A DNA stretch of 64,000 bases from Byssothecium circinans (lineage: Eukaryota; Ascomycota; Dothideomycetes; Pleosporales; Massarinaceae), in contig ML976988.1 in the NCBI GenBank assembly GCA_010015675.1, forward strand, positions 432,877-496,876. Reading direction: 5' to 3'. The position numbers and the translations under genes are program-made. Positions within the stretch are counted from its first letter, which is position 1; the number at the start of each line of letters is the position of its first letter. Shown here in pieces: positions 23,065-35,000 of the stretch. The notes beneath the pieces were generated by a model. The model had not been told where the DNA came from, did not search any database, and was given only the letters and a program-made list of their open reading frames with translations.

Positions 23065-25391
23065 GGTTAGGGTTGAGGCAAGGGAAAAAGGGAGTGGGTA
23101 TGCTGTAAAGAGGTCAAGAAGGGATGCAGAGAAAGGAAAAGGTGGGTTGATGCGAGACAAAGAAGCAGCACCCGGCTGGCCGCGTCATTCGGCGCTTCAA
23201 ACGTCGCATTGACTTACGGGGTTGATCACGTGATGAACGTCACTTGCTATTTGATCGATGTCCAAACAGTGGACTGTTTCACACTTCAAACCAACTCACG
23301 TCTCTCTACATCGAGTCCATGATGAACTATTCACCGTACAAGAGGGAATTAAAGATTGATTCCGTGATTCGTTTGCGTCTGTGAACCTTGACAACGTCCG
23401 TCACATTGATCTGCTTCTTCGAGGCAGGCTCTCGCGGTGTTCAAAAAGCCGGCAGTAGCGATTGTATGTAAAGCGTAGTGCTCAAACTCTAGCAGAGCTT
23501 TACCAAGTCTCTTGTAGATTGTTACTTACCCGCTCTTCACCTTGGTGCCAGCTTTCCCACCTACATGAGAGGCAGGTGTCAAATGCGTGTTCCATAACAT
23601 TCATGCACACCATGCATCCTTGCTGATGCCTATCTTGTGAAGGAGGCTCAAGTATTACACACCCCATTTGTGCTTTGAACGTTCAATATCAGATTCATAT
23701 AACTGTCTTTGTGAGTTTTGCACAGCAGATGATTCTGGAATGTAAAGGACAGGGAGGTGCGAGATGCGCATCTGGCAACAATACCTAGTGTAGTGTAAAT
23801 ACCATGGGCCAGGCGTAAGTAGCGTTATTAATTCGCTCAACCGATCACCTCTCGCCAAACACGAGAAGGTATGCGACAATGTTACGGGTTGTCGCAGACT
23901 TCGCTCAGAAGCGAGAACCATACCTGTATGACAACACCAAGAAACGACAAGCTCGACATAACGTTTTTTAGTGAGTCCAGATGCTGTACACTGTTTGTTG
24001 CGGCTTCGATATAGGAAATGTGGTAGATCTTAAGAGATACCGTTCCAGGCTTTTCCAGACGATCTTAAATCAGTTAAGCAGCAGCCAGCTAACAGGCTGC
24101 TGCCTATCCAGCCAAGTTCCCGATGAGAAGTCTGCATGGACTGTGACTCATATTTCATGTAAGAATGCCATGCTGCGTTTCTTTACCACTGAGGTCGCCC
24201 TGCGAGGCTCCCAAAGGAGGCCAAATGGCGGCACACGCAATCCTTTGACTCTGCTGCGGGGTAGTTGTGACTCATATCATCTTAGGCCTTCGGTTTGTAC
24301 TCTGCAGTGCCCTGGAATGGACGGCTGATGTTCAGGGAAAGGGGATCCGCATGGCTCTCTAAAGCCTGTCCTGCCTATCTTTTTATCCGAAAGCTCGCTT
24401 ATGTATCAGTCATGTTGATATCGATAGAAGTATACGTGCTTGGGCATCCTTGGTGGCGAATATGCGCGCACGATTGTGTTGACTGTCTCTTATACTCGGA
24501 TACTCGGACGAATTAGTTGTGCTAGTGTCCGTGAAATTCTTCGCAATTTAGTGATCAGAGGTGACAACGAGACGGAGCGAGGGAATAGAGATGAGTATAA
24601 CCGCTATAAAAGGAAGAGGCAACGAGATAGTGAAATGCATCTATTCTCGGTTGCAACGAAAAGCACTGTCTGGTGGAGGATCCAGTGGCAACGAAAGCGA
24701 AGCAGAGGCACAAGATTCGTATCTTAAAAGGAAGAGGCGGGTGGCGACTGAATTAAAACTAGAAGAGCGACGGCCGTATTACAGTTCTCTGGCACGAGAG
24801 GTCGTTAGCAGAACTCGAGGGAGACGCGTTGAAGCCAGACGTGAAGCGCGTAGAGAAGACGAAGAACCCGGTGTTTGTCGGCGAGACATCGCTTGCAAGC
24901 TCTGAAAGTCTCTACAAGTGAATACAAAGGGACTTAAAGTAGTATATCGGTTTATTGAAGGTATTGAATATGATGGTGTGGATACTGACGCGACGATGTG
25001 CTGCAGTGTCACAGGCTCGGAGAGGTTTGATGTTCAGGCCGCTTAGTCATGAACGCACCCATTGCTCCCGGCGCGCTTTCCACCACACAACCAAAGGTAG
25101 GATCAAGCTGCTGCTTTCCTGCGCACTCAAAACCACGCTTGTTCGCCAAGCAATTTATTGATCTGAAGTTCCTATCCGCCCCAAACGAGTTAGCGCGCTT
25201 GCTTTGGTGATCTGGAGGCAGCCACCGCTCGCGCTCGCCTCTTAAATAGCCGTCCGCCCCTTCCACATCTACTTTCCTCTTCCTCTCACAATTTAGTTTT
25301 CCATCGACTACATCAGCCTCATCCCACAAAACACGCGCAACGCGTATACCACCACACCTCTCGACTCTTCAGCTCTAAATTAGCTATCAAC
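23065..25391. other. Long intergenic region upstream of histone H4
   Basis: This stretch of 2.3 kb separates the membrane protein gene and histone H4, whose start codons face each other's promoters (divergent). Open frames such as 24561-24905 are Arg/Glu-rich but show no domain. A perfect 9-base-pair hairpin lies at 24078-24103. No histone H3 partner gene is present here, unlike the common H3-H4 pairing. Confidence 0.4.
24078..24103. repeat. Perfect short hairpin
   Basis: GCAGCAGCC (24078-24086) and GGCTGCTGC (24095-24103) pair perfectly around an eight-base loop. No T run follows directly, so it is not an evident Pol III terminator. Its role is unknown. Confidence 0.4.
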
Positions 25392-25993
<602 letters not shown>

Positions 25994-26295
25994 GCGCTTC
26001 ACTTCGTTCTTGGTCTCGGCTGCTTCGGCCTCATCGTCTACCAACTTCTTTACCGGGTTTCGTCGGTGATGGCTTGATATGTCTTGACAGTGTATGGGTC
26101 GGTGGAGTTACTTCATGGTATCGGTCTTAGGCGTTCATGGATATGTACATGGGACTTCGGTTCACGATTCGATGATATGGGTTGGCCCTGTGCAATGCGG
26201 GTGCCATGGCTCAACTGGTCATTCTTCAGGATAATACATCCTTGTGCACTGCAAACAAGTCGTTATGCGTGACGCCTTTCTTGTAACTTGTTTCT
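25994..26295. other. Convergent intergenic region
   Basis: About 300 bases between the convergent 3' ends of histone H4 and the isochorismatase-type gene. It contains only 3' untranslated sequence as far as can be seen. Confidence 0.4.
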
Positions 26296-27093
26296 TTAAT
26301 CACCACTCCTTCCACCCTTCGTCCATGTCTCCACCGCCTCTCTCACATCCTTACTCATAGCCGTGACCCCAAACAACCCCCCCTCCACTCTAATACTCTC
26401 TAAACTCCACTCTTTCAACCCCTCGCTCACACTCTCCACTTCATCCTCGACAACACAAACATCATACCCACGATCACTCGCCTCTCTAACCGTAGAACTC
26501 ACACACGCATCCGCCGTAACCCCACAAACCACCAGATTCCTCACTCCCCTCCCCCTCAACAAGCCATCCAACTCCGTATTCCAAAAGGCGCCGCGTCCCG
26601 GTTTCTCCACGGCCGGTTCCAACGGCAACGGCAACAACTCGGGCACAAAATCGTGGCCTCTCTGGCCCCTCACCAACAGTCTGCCCAAGGGTCCCTTACT
26701 CCCAATCTGCGCGCCATTAACCGCACTTCTATGGCGTTCGCGCGACGAGACCGAGCACAAGTGCGGTGCGTGACCTTCGCGCGTGTGTATGATTAAAAAA
26801 CCGGCTTGCCGGAAGGAAGATAGGAGGGAGACGAGGCGCGGGATTAGGGCTTGGAAACGGGAGTGGGAGGAGGAGTAGCCTTGGGCGTGGAGGTATCCGT
26901 CGGGGGAAAGGAAGTCGCGTTGCATGTCGATTAGGAGGAGGGCGGTTGTGGTGGGGGAGAGGGATGTGTCGTGTGGCCAGGCATAGGGGGTGGAGGTGGG
27001 GACTTGTGTTGTTCGTGGCATTTCTTCTTCTCCTCTTTCTGGGAGAGGGCTGGAAATGGGCTCTAGGGTTGGGGTAGGGTGTGCTATGGCCAA
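26296..27093 (-). CDS. Isochorismatase-family cysteine hydrolase
   Basis: A single exon encodes 265 residues. The catalytic triad of the family is visible: Asp56 in LLIDMQRDF, a Lys in VEKPGRGAFWN, and the nucleophilic Cys in VTADACVSSTVREA. GAFWNTELD is also typical. The fold is a Rossmann-like alpha/beta sandwich that hydrolyses amide or vinyl ether bonds; members include biuret and ureidoacrylate amidohydrolases and nicotinamidases. The substrate cannot be told. The first about 45 residues are Pro/Thr-rich and may not be translated, since a second Met at residue 25 is possible. It is convergent with histone H4. Confidence 0.88.
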   Translation of the reverse strand: MAIAHPTPTLEPISSPLPERGEEEMPRTTQVPTSTPYAWPHDTSLSPTTTALLLIDMQRDFLSPDGYLHAQGYSSSHSRFQALIPRLVSLLSSFRQAGFLIIHTREGHAPHLCSVSSRERHRSAVNGAQIGSKGPLGRLLVRGQRGHDFVPELLPLPLEPAVEKPGRGAFWNTELDGLLRGRGVRNLVVCGVTADACVSSTVREASDRGYDVCVVEDEVESVSEGLKEWSLESIRVEGGLFGVTAMSKDVREAVETWTKGGRSGD

Positions 27094-27617
27094 AGATATG
27101 CTGTGCAGTTCTAAGTGTGAAGCTTAGGGTAAGGAAAAAGTGGAGACGAAAAGTTTAGTTGACGTTGATATCTAGTAGCGGTATCAACTGCTGGTGCGCG
27201 GAATCTCTCAGCTGGGGTTACGGGACCCTTTTTTTTGGCCTTTGAAGATTTTGCGGAATTGAGAATGGAAGCCGACGAGAAGGTAATTCGTTATTCGGCT
27301 ATTGGTCGAACTTCCTTTTTGTTGTTAAGGTCGCTGGCCTCGCGGTAGCAAAATCTCGGGAAATAAGCTCATAAACCTCATATCACCACTAGAGCTTAGA
27401 AATCAGGGCGAGTATAAGGGACTGAATCACCTCTAGATGAGTTTTGCGGCGTATGGTTTGTTGGCCTCCCGGCATTTAAGTTGTCGGGTTCACGTGGGGA
27501 ACCCAATCACGCGTCGTCCCAACCAAAATGATATTCGGAGTCAGAGATGCTTCCAACAACATGAGTTGCAGGTATGTATAAAAATACCTTATCTTACGTA
27601 TCTCCTAAAGCTTCGCC
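27094..27617. other. Intergenic region upstream of the isochorismatase-type gene
   Basis: A 524-base stretch between the start of the hydrolase and the 3' end of the next minus-strand gene. It is moderately AT-rich and holds the hydrolase promoter. No gene or repeat was seen. Confidence 0.4.
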
Positions 27618-29064
27618 TCACTTCCCATAGATAAACGCAACACGATCAACCTCATCCTCAGACCTCCCCGTAAACCCAACAATCCCCCACCCATCTTCCG
27701 CACTCCTAGTTGCGCAATCCGTCGTCGTCTTTCCCGCACTCGCAGTCCTTCCCGTACTGGACTTGACTTCCATATAGAAAATCCTTGTCTGATTGTTATA
27801 CTTTCCCCAACACACCGTCGCACTAACCAACAGCTCTCCGGAAGCGAGCGTCAATGTTGATGCAGTCCCTCCGGTGCCACCATGGGTGAATGTTTGTCCA
27901 GACGCAAGAGTGAGGGAAACGCCGTCCAAACGGTTTCCACCACGCAGCGTGATCGAAGAAGTCTTCGGAGAGGAGATAGTCGCTAGCGTGGGCAGGTCGT
28001 TGTAGTAAGTGCCATGAGGCCCGCCCACGAAATCCGAGATTCGTAGAGCGTTGCTGAGACTCCATCCAAAGTTTACCAGAACCGGATTGTGGTCTGACAA
28101 GATACTGCCGTTGGCCTGGAGGAATTTGTTGCCGGCGTATTCGAAGGCGCTCGCTTTGAGCGTTAGAGCTGGCGAGGCGCGGTACCAGGCTTTATCGACA
28201 ATCTCGCAGGCTGTAGTGCTAGAAGGATTGCTACAGATGGATTCGACGGTGGGGATCACGCCGCCTTTGGCGAGCTCCACCCAGGCGTCGGTCATCCCAT
28301 TGCTGGTGATGAAGATAGAGGGGATATCAGCTGTGCGCGAGTAGCGCGAGTTCGTATCGCCGAAGACAAGGACTGCGTTTCCGGTTGAGTAGGTCTGGAT
28401 GTGTGCTGAGACTTGACGTAAATTGGCTGCGCGTGCTGTGAGATCATCTGCTTCCGTCCTTTGAAAGTCAGCTACTGCAATACGTTGATAGAGTCCTTGC
28501 AGTAATTGTCTGGCATAAGCTCGGTATCGTGTTGCCAGGTTGTTGACACATGATTGCAGATTCGAGCCACAAGGTGACGGATTGAGCTTACCCAGCATCG
28601 GCGTGCACGTTATACGCATCCACATAAACTCCTTCACTCACTCTGACCCTCATGAAAGTGAATCCTTTCGGCGTCAAACAATCAGCTCCGCTCGCATTGC
28701 TACAGGTAGCCCACTTTATCCTCTCAAAATCCACCCAGTCGAACAGAGACAGCGAGTTCAATCCGCTTCCAAAAGGAACGCCCCCGCTGGTAGCAGTACG
28801 GAACGGATGGTCATCATTTTCGTAGAGCGTCGCATGGTAGTTGAAGTCTTCCTGGACGTGGATGAGCGAGTAGTTGTACTGCGAGAAGAGGCTGCCAATG
28901 CGCGCCGTGTTCGCGGTCTTGTCGCCAGGAACTTCGTTGTTGTTCAAAATAGCTGGAAGGCCGGCAACGTTGAAGCTTAAGATGTTGAAGGTGCCTGATG
29001 TTGCGGGTGCAGAAAGCGCGGCGGGTAGAAATGCGCAGATGGTGAGAGTAATGAAAGCGACCAT
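27618..29064 (-). CDS. Secreted endonuclease/exonuclease/phosphatase-fold enzyme with jacalin-like C-terminus
   Basis: Two exons, 29064-28592 and 28458-27618, with a 133-base intron, give 437 residues. A signal peptide (MVAFITLTICAFLPAALSAP) precedes the EEP fold: FNVAGLP, the metal-binding Glu in HVQEDF, the HADAG loop that spans the intron, LVFGDTNSRY and the final SDHNPVLV with the catalytic histidine. The last about 135 residues form a beta-rich domain (ISDFVGGPHG, SITLRGGNRLDGV, FTHGGTGG) that looks like a jacalin-type lectin. Related secreted enzymes cleave phosphodiesters, for instance sphingomyelin or inositol phosphates; a lectin tail suggests binding to sugars on a surface. Substrate is unknown. 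Confidence 0.85.
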
Positions 29065-30452
29065 CTTGGCGGAGGAACTCGAAGTATACCTACCGGTCGT
29101 ACTTCACGTTGAGCATTCGAGCAGCTCATCGATGCTTTATGTACTCCGCTCTAAGCTCCTTCTCTGTTGGACGTTAACGAACAGTTACATCCATGCGCCC
29201 GGCATGGTGAACATCCCCTACAATGGCAAGCCTTCCAATACTTGCCCACGTTTATATTGCTGCATGTATCGTTGGTTAAGTAGTGGCACTCGGCGGCAAA
29301 CTGAACGGGTGTTGTCGCCGATGCGACGGGCCAATGAGAAAAGGCTCGCGAACATTTAGTAGGTCTTCTCCGTGACTGATGCCTCTTAACAAGAACGAGA
29401 GCCGGTAGTCTGTGCCCCTGAGGTAGGGCAACTGGGGTTGGGTGCTGGCCGAGCCTACCTGGTTACCTAGGTATCGCTTTTATCACGTGATAGTACAACA
29501 GCTGGAGCTACATACATGTATGTAGCTGTGAAGAGCCCTAGCGAGGAGGATTGCTATGCAACAAGAGGCTGTAAGGAGAGGAAGTTAATAGAGGTCACAT
29601 ATAGCTTTTAATTCACCCCCTAAACGCTTATCTACCTACTATCTTGGTGGAGATATAATTGATATGTAGGCATCTTCACTGTCCACGTGACTACCTTCGG
29701 TGCTACTCGGACCTATTCGGCTCTACCCAGGGGCCACCGGCCCTCGTTCTAGTGAAGCACCTCCGTGAAGACTTTCGTTTTGTGCTCGTCGACATCTTTC
29801 GAGTAATTGGTACATGGTGGAAGAGGCAGAATCGGCAGACGAAGGGGTGTCAACTGGTATCGGACGGTGGGGAGAAAGTCGCGATATAGACAGAGCAGCG
29901 TAATTGAACTTTCAATACCGACTAGCTCGGTCGATTGACGCTTTGCACTGTACAACCAGGGACTATAAGAAGACGTCCGAAGGTGCGCAAGAGCCGTCGA
30001 AACGTTGATGATGATGTCCAGATGTCGGATGTGAAGAAGGCGTCGTTAGATAATTGGGACTTCCCCGAAACGGTAGGGTTGGGCAGCTTATCTACATACC
30101 CCATTTTTGCACCCTTGGTGGTAACCTCACAGGCATCAACGTTGCCGCGGCCTACCTCCGTTATACGTGATTCCCTATCGTCTCCCCGCACTCACGGTAT
30201 TTCCGAGCTACAACCGCACCCTACAATGACCAATTGCTCTCTCAAATCGCTTCCGATAATAAGGGCGGAACCCTACATCCACTTTTCACGATGTAGACGC
30301 CGTTATCAGGCAAAGTGGGACTCGGTTTGGGATAACAAAGGGTTTACGATAGATCGACACCGATATCCGAAGCTGTGTATATGAATGCGATCAAGGAGTT
30401 TTTTTTGCATTTTCTGTAACCCCTTGAAGGCAATTACAGCCTATCTTTCACA
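29065..30452. other. Intergenic region upstream of two divergent genes
   Basis: Almost 1.4 kb between the secreted enzyme gene (minus) and the permease-like pseudogene (plus). A plus-strand open frame at 29935-30384 (149 codons) has no known domain and was not accepted as a gene. Nothing else was recognised. Confidence 0.35.
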
Positions 30453-32241
30453 ATGACGACGCCGACTGAACCAGAGAAGAAGGTCTTCGACGAAACGACG
30501 AGTGATGATGCGGTGCTTGAACAGCTTGGGTACACTCAAGGTGCGTTTCCTCCATCTAGGTATCTGCAATCTTGCGTCAAAGTCTGGTGACATTTTCCAC
30601 TGTCTAAATGTGGGAAAACACGCCGGCTTGCCCTGAGGCTGTAGATACAGCCATGAGCTGACCATGAATAGAGCTGAAACGAAGCTTTGGGATGATGGGA
30701 ATGATCGGCTTCTCATTCAGCATCGTCACGTCTTGGACTGCTTTGAGCGGAGTACTTACCATCGGTGTTGAATCTGGCGGTCCTCCCGTGATGATCTGGG
30801 GATGGGTCGCAGTGTGCGTCTTTTCATTGACTGGCATACTCGATGGCCGAAATGTGCAGTGCATACCCCGTTGCCGGCGGGCAATATAGTTGGGTAGCGA
30901 TATTGGCACCGCGACAGTGGGCAAGAGGCGCATCGTATATTTGCGGGTGGTTCATGTTGATTGGCATGTAGAGCAACGTCTCTTCCGATAGGCATCACTG
31001 ACTACGAGTAGGCATTCTGGCAATGGGAGCTACGAATAATTTCATCGCGGCAAACTTCTTCATCGGAATTGCACACCTCAACCATCCCGGATACGCTATT
31101 GAGCGCTGGCACACGGTCCTCGTCGCCTATCTTATAACGTTCTTCGCGGCTGCGTTCAACATATTCGTTCCGTCAGGCTTGAACAAGATCTCCAAGTTCG
31201 TTCTTTGCTGGAACATTGCGTCGTTCGTGGTCTGTGTCTTTACGCTCCTGGCCACGAACAAGGAGAAACAGTCACCAAGCTACGTGTTTTCCCAGTTCCA
31301 GAACTTCACCGGGTTCAACGCGTCGTACGGAGCTATAGTGGGGCTTTTACAGAGTGCTTTTGGTATGTGTTGTTACGATGCGCCGTCCCATATGACAGAG
31401 GAGATTAAGAACGCACGGAAAGAAGCGCCTAGGGCCATCGTCATGTCCGTTTACATAGGAGCCATCACGGGGTTCATCTTCCTGATCACGCTTTGCTTCT
31501 GCATGGGCGACCTTGAGGCGACTGCGAGCACACCGACTGGAGTCCCGATCATGGAGATTTTCTACCACTCCACCAAAAGCATCCCAGGCACATCGGCCTT
31601 GACCACGTTGATAGCTGTCATTGGATTGGTGGCCGCCAACTCATTGATGGCGGAGGGCTCAAGAGTGATTTACGCGTTCGCTCGTGACCACGGACTGCCA
31701 TTCTCGAAGACTTTTAGCTCGGTGAAGAAGCAGGTCCCGGTCAACGCTGTGCTCTTGACGGTCATAGTCCAGATGGCATTCAACTCGATCTACTTCGGGA
31801 CGATAACGGGGTTCAATACAGTGATTTCGATCGCAACGTCGGGTTTCTGTGAGTTCAGGTACCAGTCTTTTGATCCATCACTGACAATAATCAGACCTTT
31901 CTTATGCCATGCCACTTCTCGCTCGCATTGTCGCCCACTTCACCGGCAAGAAGATTCATCTCGAGGGACCGTTTTCTTTGGGTCGGTATGGTGTGGTGTT
32001 GAATGGTTTAGGCCTGTTTTTCCTGACATTCTTTTCCATCACATCCACCTTTCCTTCGGTCAACCCTGTGGACAGCGAGAACATGAATTACACGTCAGCG
32101 GCCATTGGCGTAGTTATGCTGATCAGCCTGGTCACTTGGCTGACTACAGGAAGGAAGAGGTTCACTGGGCCAGATGATGAGTATATGTTGGACGTTGGGG
32201 GTACTGTCGATGCAGCGGCCACCGAGCCCAAAGCAGAGTAG
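30453..32241 (+). pseudogene. GABA/amino-acid permease-like gene (APC family) with frameshift
   Basis: Exons at 30453-30540, 30672-about 30963, 31012-31848 and 31895-32241 carry an APC-family permease: ELKRSFGMMGMIGFSFSIV, AYSMAEMCSAYPVAGGQYSW, GWFMLIG, LAMGATNNFIAANFF, and the later helices to the end at 32241. Two defects are visible. In exon 2 the frame changes between FSLT (about 30830) and AYSMAE (30834), as if two bases were missing, and no intron can bridge it. The junction after GWFMLIG has GCATGT instead of a GT donor at 30964, which would be a rare GC-AG intron. The last intron (31849-31894) is canonical. Homologues take up GABA, choline or related amino compounds at the plasma membrane. 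It is most likely a recent pseudogene, unless the base call is wrong. Confidence 0.8.
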
Positions 32242-33141
32242 ATGAGTAGATTTGGCAGGTTTTCAGCGGATACTTTGGAACATGAATAAAATTCGGTGGC
32301 TGGTATCGCGTTGAGCGAGACGTCATCTTGCAGGGTTTGATCCTCAGAACAGCGGGGGTGACCAGGCTCTGCGATAGAACACGTTGAATATCATGATGAT
32401 GTGTAATCGCGAGATCATCGGTTGTGGTTCCGTTCGCCCAAGAGAATGGTAAAATTTGGGCCCGTGGAGAGGGTTCGGCAGGCGGAGCATCTGGTCGGGC
32501 GACTTTGGGTATCGATCGCTGTGTTGGAGCGGGAGAGCTACGGTAGGCAGATCTAGGTCTTCGGCGCCTGACTTGCCGGCCTGCTGCGAAACGTGGAAGA
32601 TGGACGGGACGTTATTAAAATGAAGAAGATTTCGAGGTAATGTGTATGGATCTGGGTAACAGGTGGTTGACGGCTGTCAAGCCCTCGCACATGTACCGAA
32701 CGGCGTGGCCAGTATGGTCAGCGGCAATTATGCGCAATTCAGTTCACTCACCGGTCCCCAATAGCCTTCGCTCGGCCTTGCTGCTGTATTTCTTTTTCCT
32801 CCGTGACCGTCTTGCACTTGCACCTGCTTGTGAGTGGCTGCTCCCCGCCTGATCAGGTCGTGACTGAGTTGACTCCGGGGCTGCTCTTTGCCAATGACGT
32901 AGGATCGGGCACCACTCCCCCTCCACCCCAAGTTGACCAAGGCTCGCTCCCGGCATGCAAGCAGGTCTTTGGCCGCCTGCCTGACCCTCTTACTATCTTC
33001 TCTCTCTTCCCCTCCGCTTCTTCTCTTCTCCCACACCACACCACACTATCCGCAGCCCCTGGTGTCTCAGGTCACCCCGCCTGAGCCGCACTCGAGTGCC
33101 CATCACTCACACAGCCGTCGACCAGCTAGCCCGCCTCCACC
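32242..33141. other. Promoter and 5' leader region of the repeat-protein gene
   Basis: This 900-base stretch is pyrimidine-rich from about 32970 to the ATG at 33142, typical for the leader of an actively expressed fungal gene. Overlapping open frames here are low-complexity and not supported. Confidence 0.45.
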
Positions 33142-35000
33142 ATGTCGCGCCGCTATCCCACTGCCGAACTGTACGAGGAGCGCCAGCGCGATTTCTATCG
33201 CAACGGCCACCGCAGCGACCGCAGTTACGACGAGCTCGACATCGAACTGCGCCGTGGCGGTGACCCCCGCCGCAGTGCTCCCGACTTCTTCCACGACGAT
33301 TTTGACCGCCAGTCCAATGCCGGCCAGATGGTCGTGCGCGAGCGACGAGAGGAGGACTTCAGAAGAGGCCCGCCCAGCCGTCGCGACGTCGAGGAGGACC
33401 AGATCGTCATCCGGGGTGGGCGTGGCTCTGCCCCACCACCACCAGCATCGAGCGTGGGCGAGCGTCGCCGTCCGAGAGAGGTCGATCGGGAAGAGACAGA
33501 CATTACCATTCGACACCGTGACCAGTCGAGACCGCGAGGCCCGGAGCTTCGTGAGGTCGAGCGTGAAGATATCGTCTTCCGCCGTGGTGATGGAGCCCCT
33601 CCCCCCCGCGCCCATCGCCCACACGAGGTCGACATTGAACGCGAAGACATCCGATTCCGCGAGCGATCCTCACCACCTCGACGACGAGATGCCGATAGAG
33701 AGGAGGTTGTCTTCCGCCATGAGCACCGCGAGGACAGCCGCAATGGTAGAGAGCGCGATGTTCACAAGGACAGCCTTGTGATACGAGGTGGCCGCGAGAG
33801 GAGCCTTCCACCACCACGACGTCGCGGCGATTTGGTCGCAAGGGAGCGTGAGGAGTTTCTCGTGCGCCGTCGCGAGCCCTCGCCACCGCACCGCGAGCGT
33901 GAAGTGATCAAGGACGAAATAATAATTCGTCGCAAGGAAGAACGCTCTCCAACACCACCGCCTGCACCTCTACCTCCGCCACCTCCACCTCCAGAGCCAG
34001 AAGTCAGGCCTCCGATTATCCAAGAAATCATCACGCACCATAGGCACATCGATCACGGTAAGTGCTATATCTCCAGTTACCCAACCATCTGACACATAAC
34101 AGGAGTCGAGCGAGCTCGTTCACCAACACCACCCCCACCACCCCCCTCGCCTCCGCGCAATGAGAGCCTTGAAATCTCGATCCGACGAAACGAGTATGTG
34201 CTTCCCCTAGACCAAAAACATCTCTTGCTAACTCGATTAGGAGCCGAACTCCCGGCAGAGATTTTGAGGAAGATATCATATACGAGCGCGAGACTTTCGA
34301 ACGCAAAGGCCGGGATGACTTCAGCACACGCCGTGGACGTTCACTGAGTGCACCGAAGCGTTCTCGTACCATGCCTGTCGACTCCGACTTTGAGCTGGAA
34401 GCTGACTACTACAATCGCAAGGCAATGGATAGAGCACACCCAGGTGAGGCATGGAATGGAGCCACAAAAGACTGGGCCATCGTGGATGTGCCTCCTGGCA
34501 CAAATCGCGTCCGTATGGATGGCATTGGGGGTGGTGGCCAGGAGATCACCTGGCAGAAGTACAACGGTGTGCGTCGTTCCAAGTTTATCAGCGGTGATGA
34601 AGAGATCGCGACCGACTTTGGCGCTCCTGCTCCTGTGAAACCCAGGACAAAAGATATGTGGACGGAGATCACCAAGGATCTGGTCCTTAGGGAGGCCATC
34701 GAGTCTATGGGCTACTCGTTCGAAGAGACAGACGACTTCTTCTATGTGATGGAGTATCTCAAATACGTAGGTCACCCCTTGCATGCATGGGGTACAGTGC
34801 TAACACAAGCATAGGAGGACGTTCTACAACTAGTAGAGATCTCCGATGACATTCGTCGTCGCCGAAAGTCGCGCATTCGCCAAATCGAGTACGAACGCGA
34901 GGAGATTCGTGAGCGCCGCCCTCCGCCCCCTCCTAGCTGGGACGAACGGTACTACGAGCACGAGGTCTCGGTAGATCGTCACCGGTCTCGATACAGATAA
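33142..35000 (+). CDS. Arg/Glu/Pro-rich protein with about ten short degenerate repeats
   Basis: Four exons (33142-34057, 34103-34193, 34241-34766, 34815-35000) with introns of 45, 47 and 48 bases encode 572 residues. The N-terminal 340 residues contain a repeating unit of two acidic residues, an alternating hydrophobic strand and Arg, for example EDQIVIR, ETDITIR, REDIVFR, REDIRFR, REEVVFR, KDSLVIR, REEFLVR, KDEIIIR, separated by Arg/Pro/Ser linkers. The C-terminal part has the well-ordered KDWAIVDVPPGTNRVRMDGIGGGGQEITWQKYNGVRRSKF segment and the helix TKDLVLREAIESMGYSFEETDDFFYVMEYL. It ends in basic residues. Homologues of unknown function are probably widespread in ascomycetes; RNA or nuclear roles are inferred from composition only. 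Confidence 0.85.

Noticed and set aside
29935..30384. 149-codon plus-strand open frame
   Set aside because: No domain, no splice partners, no convincing start context; probably chance.
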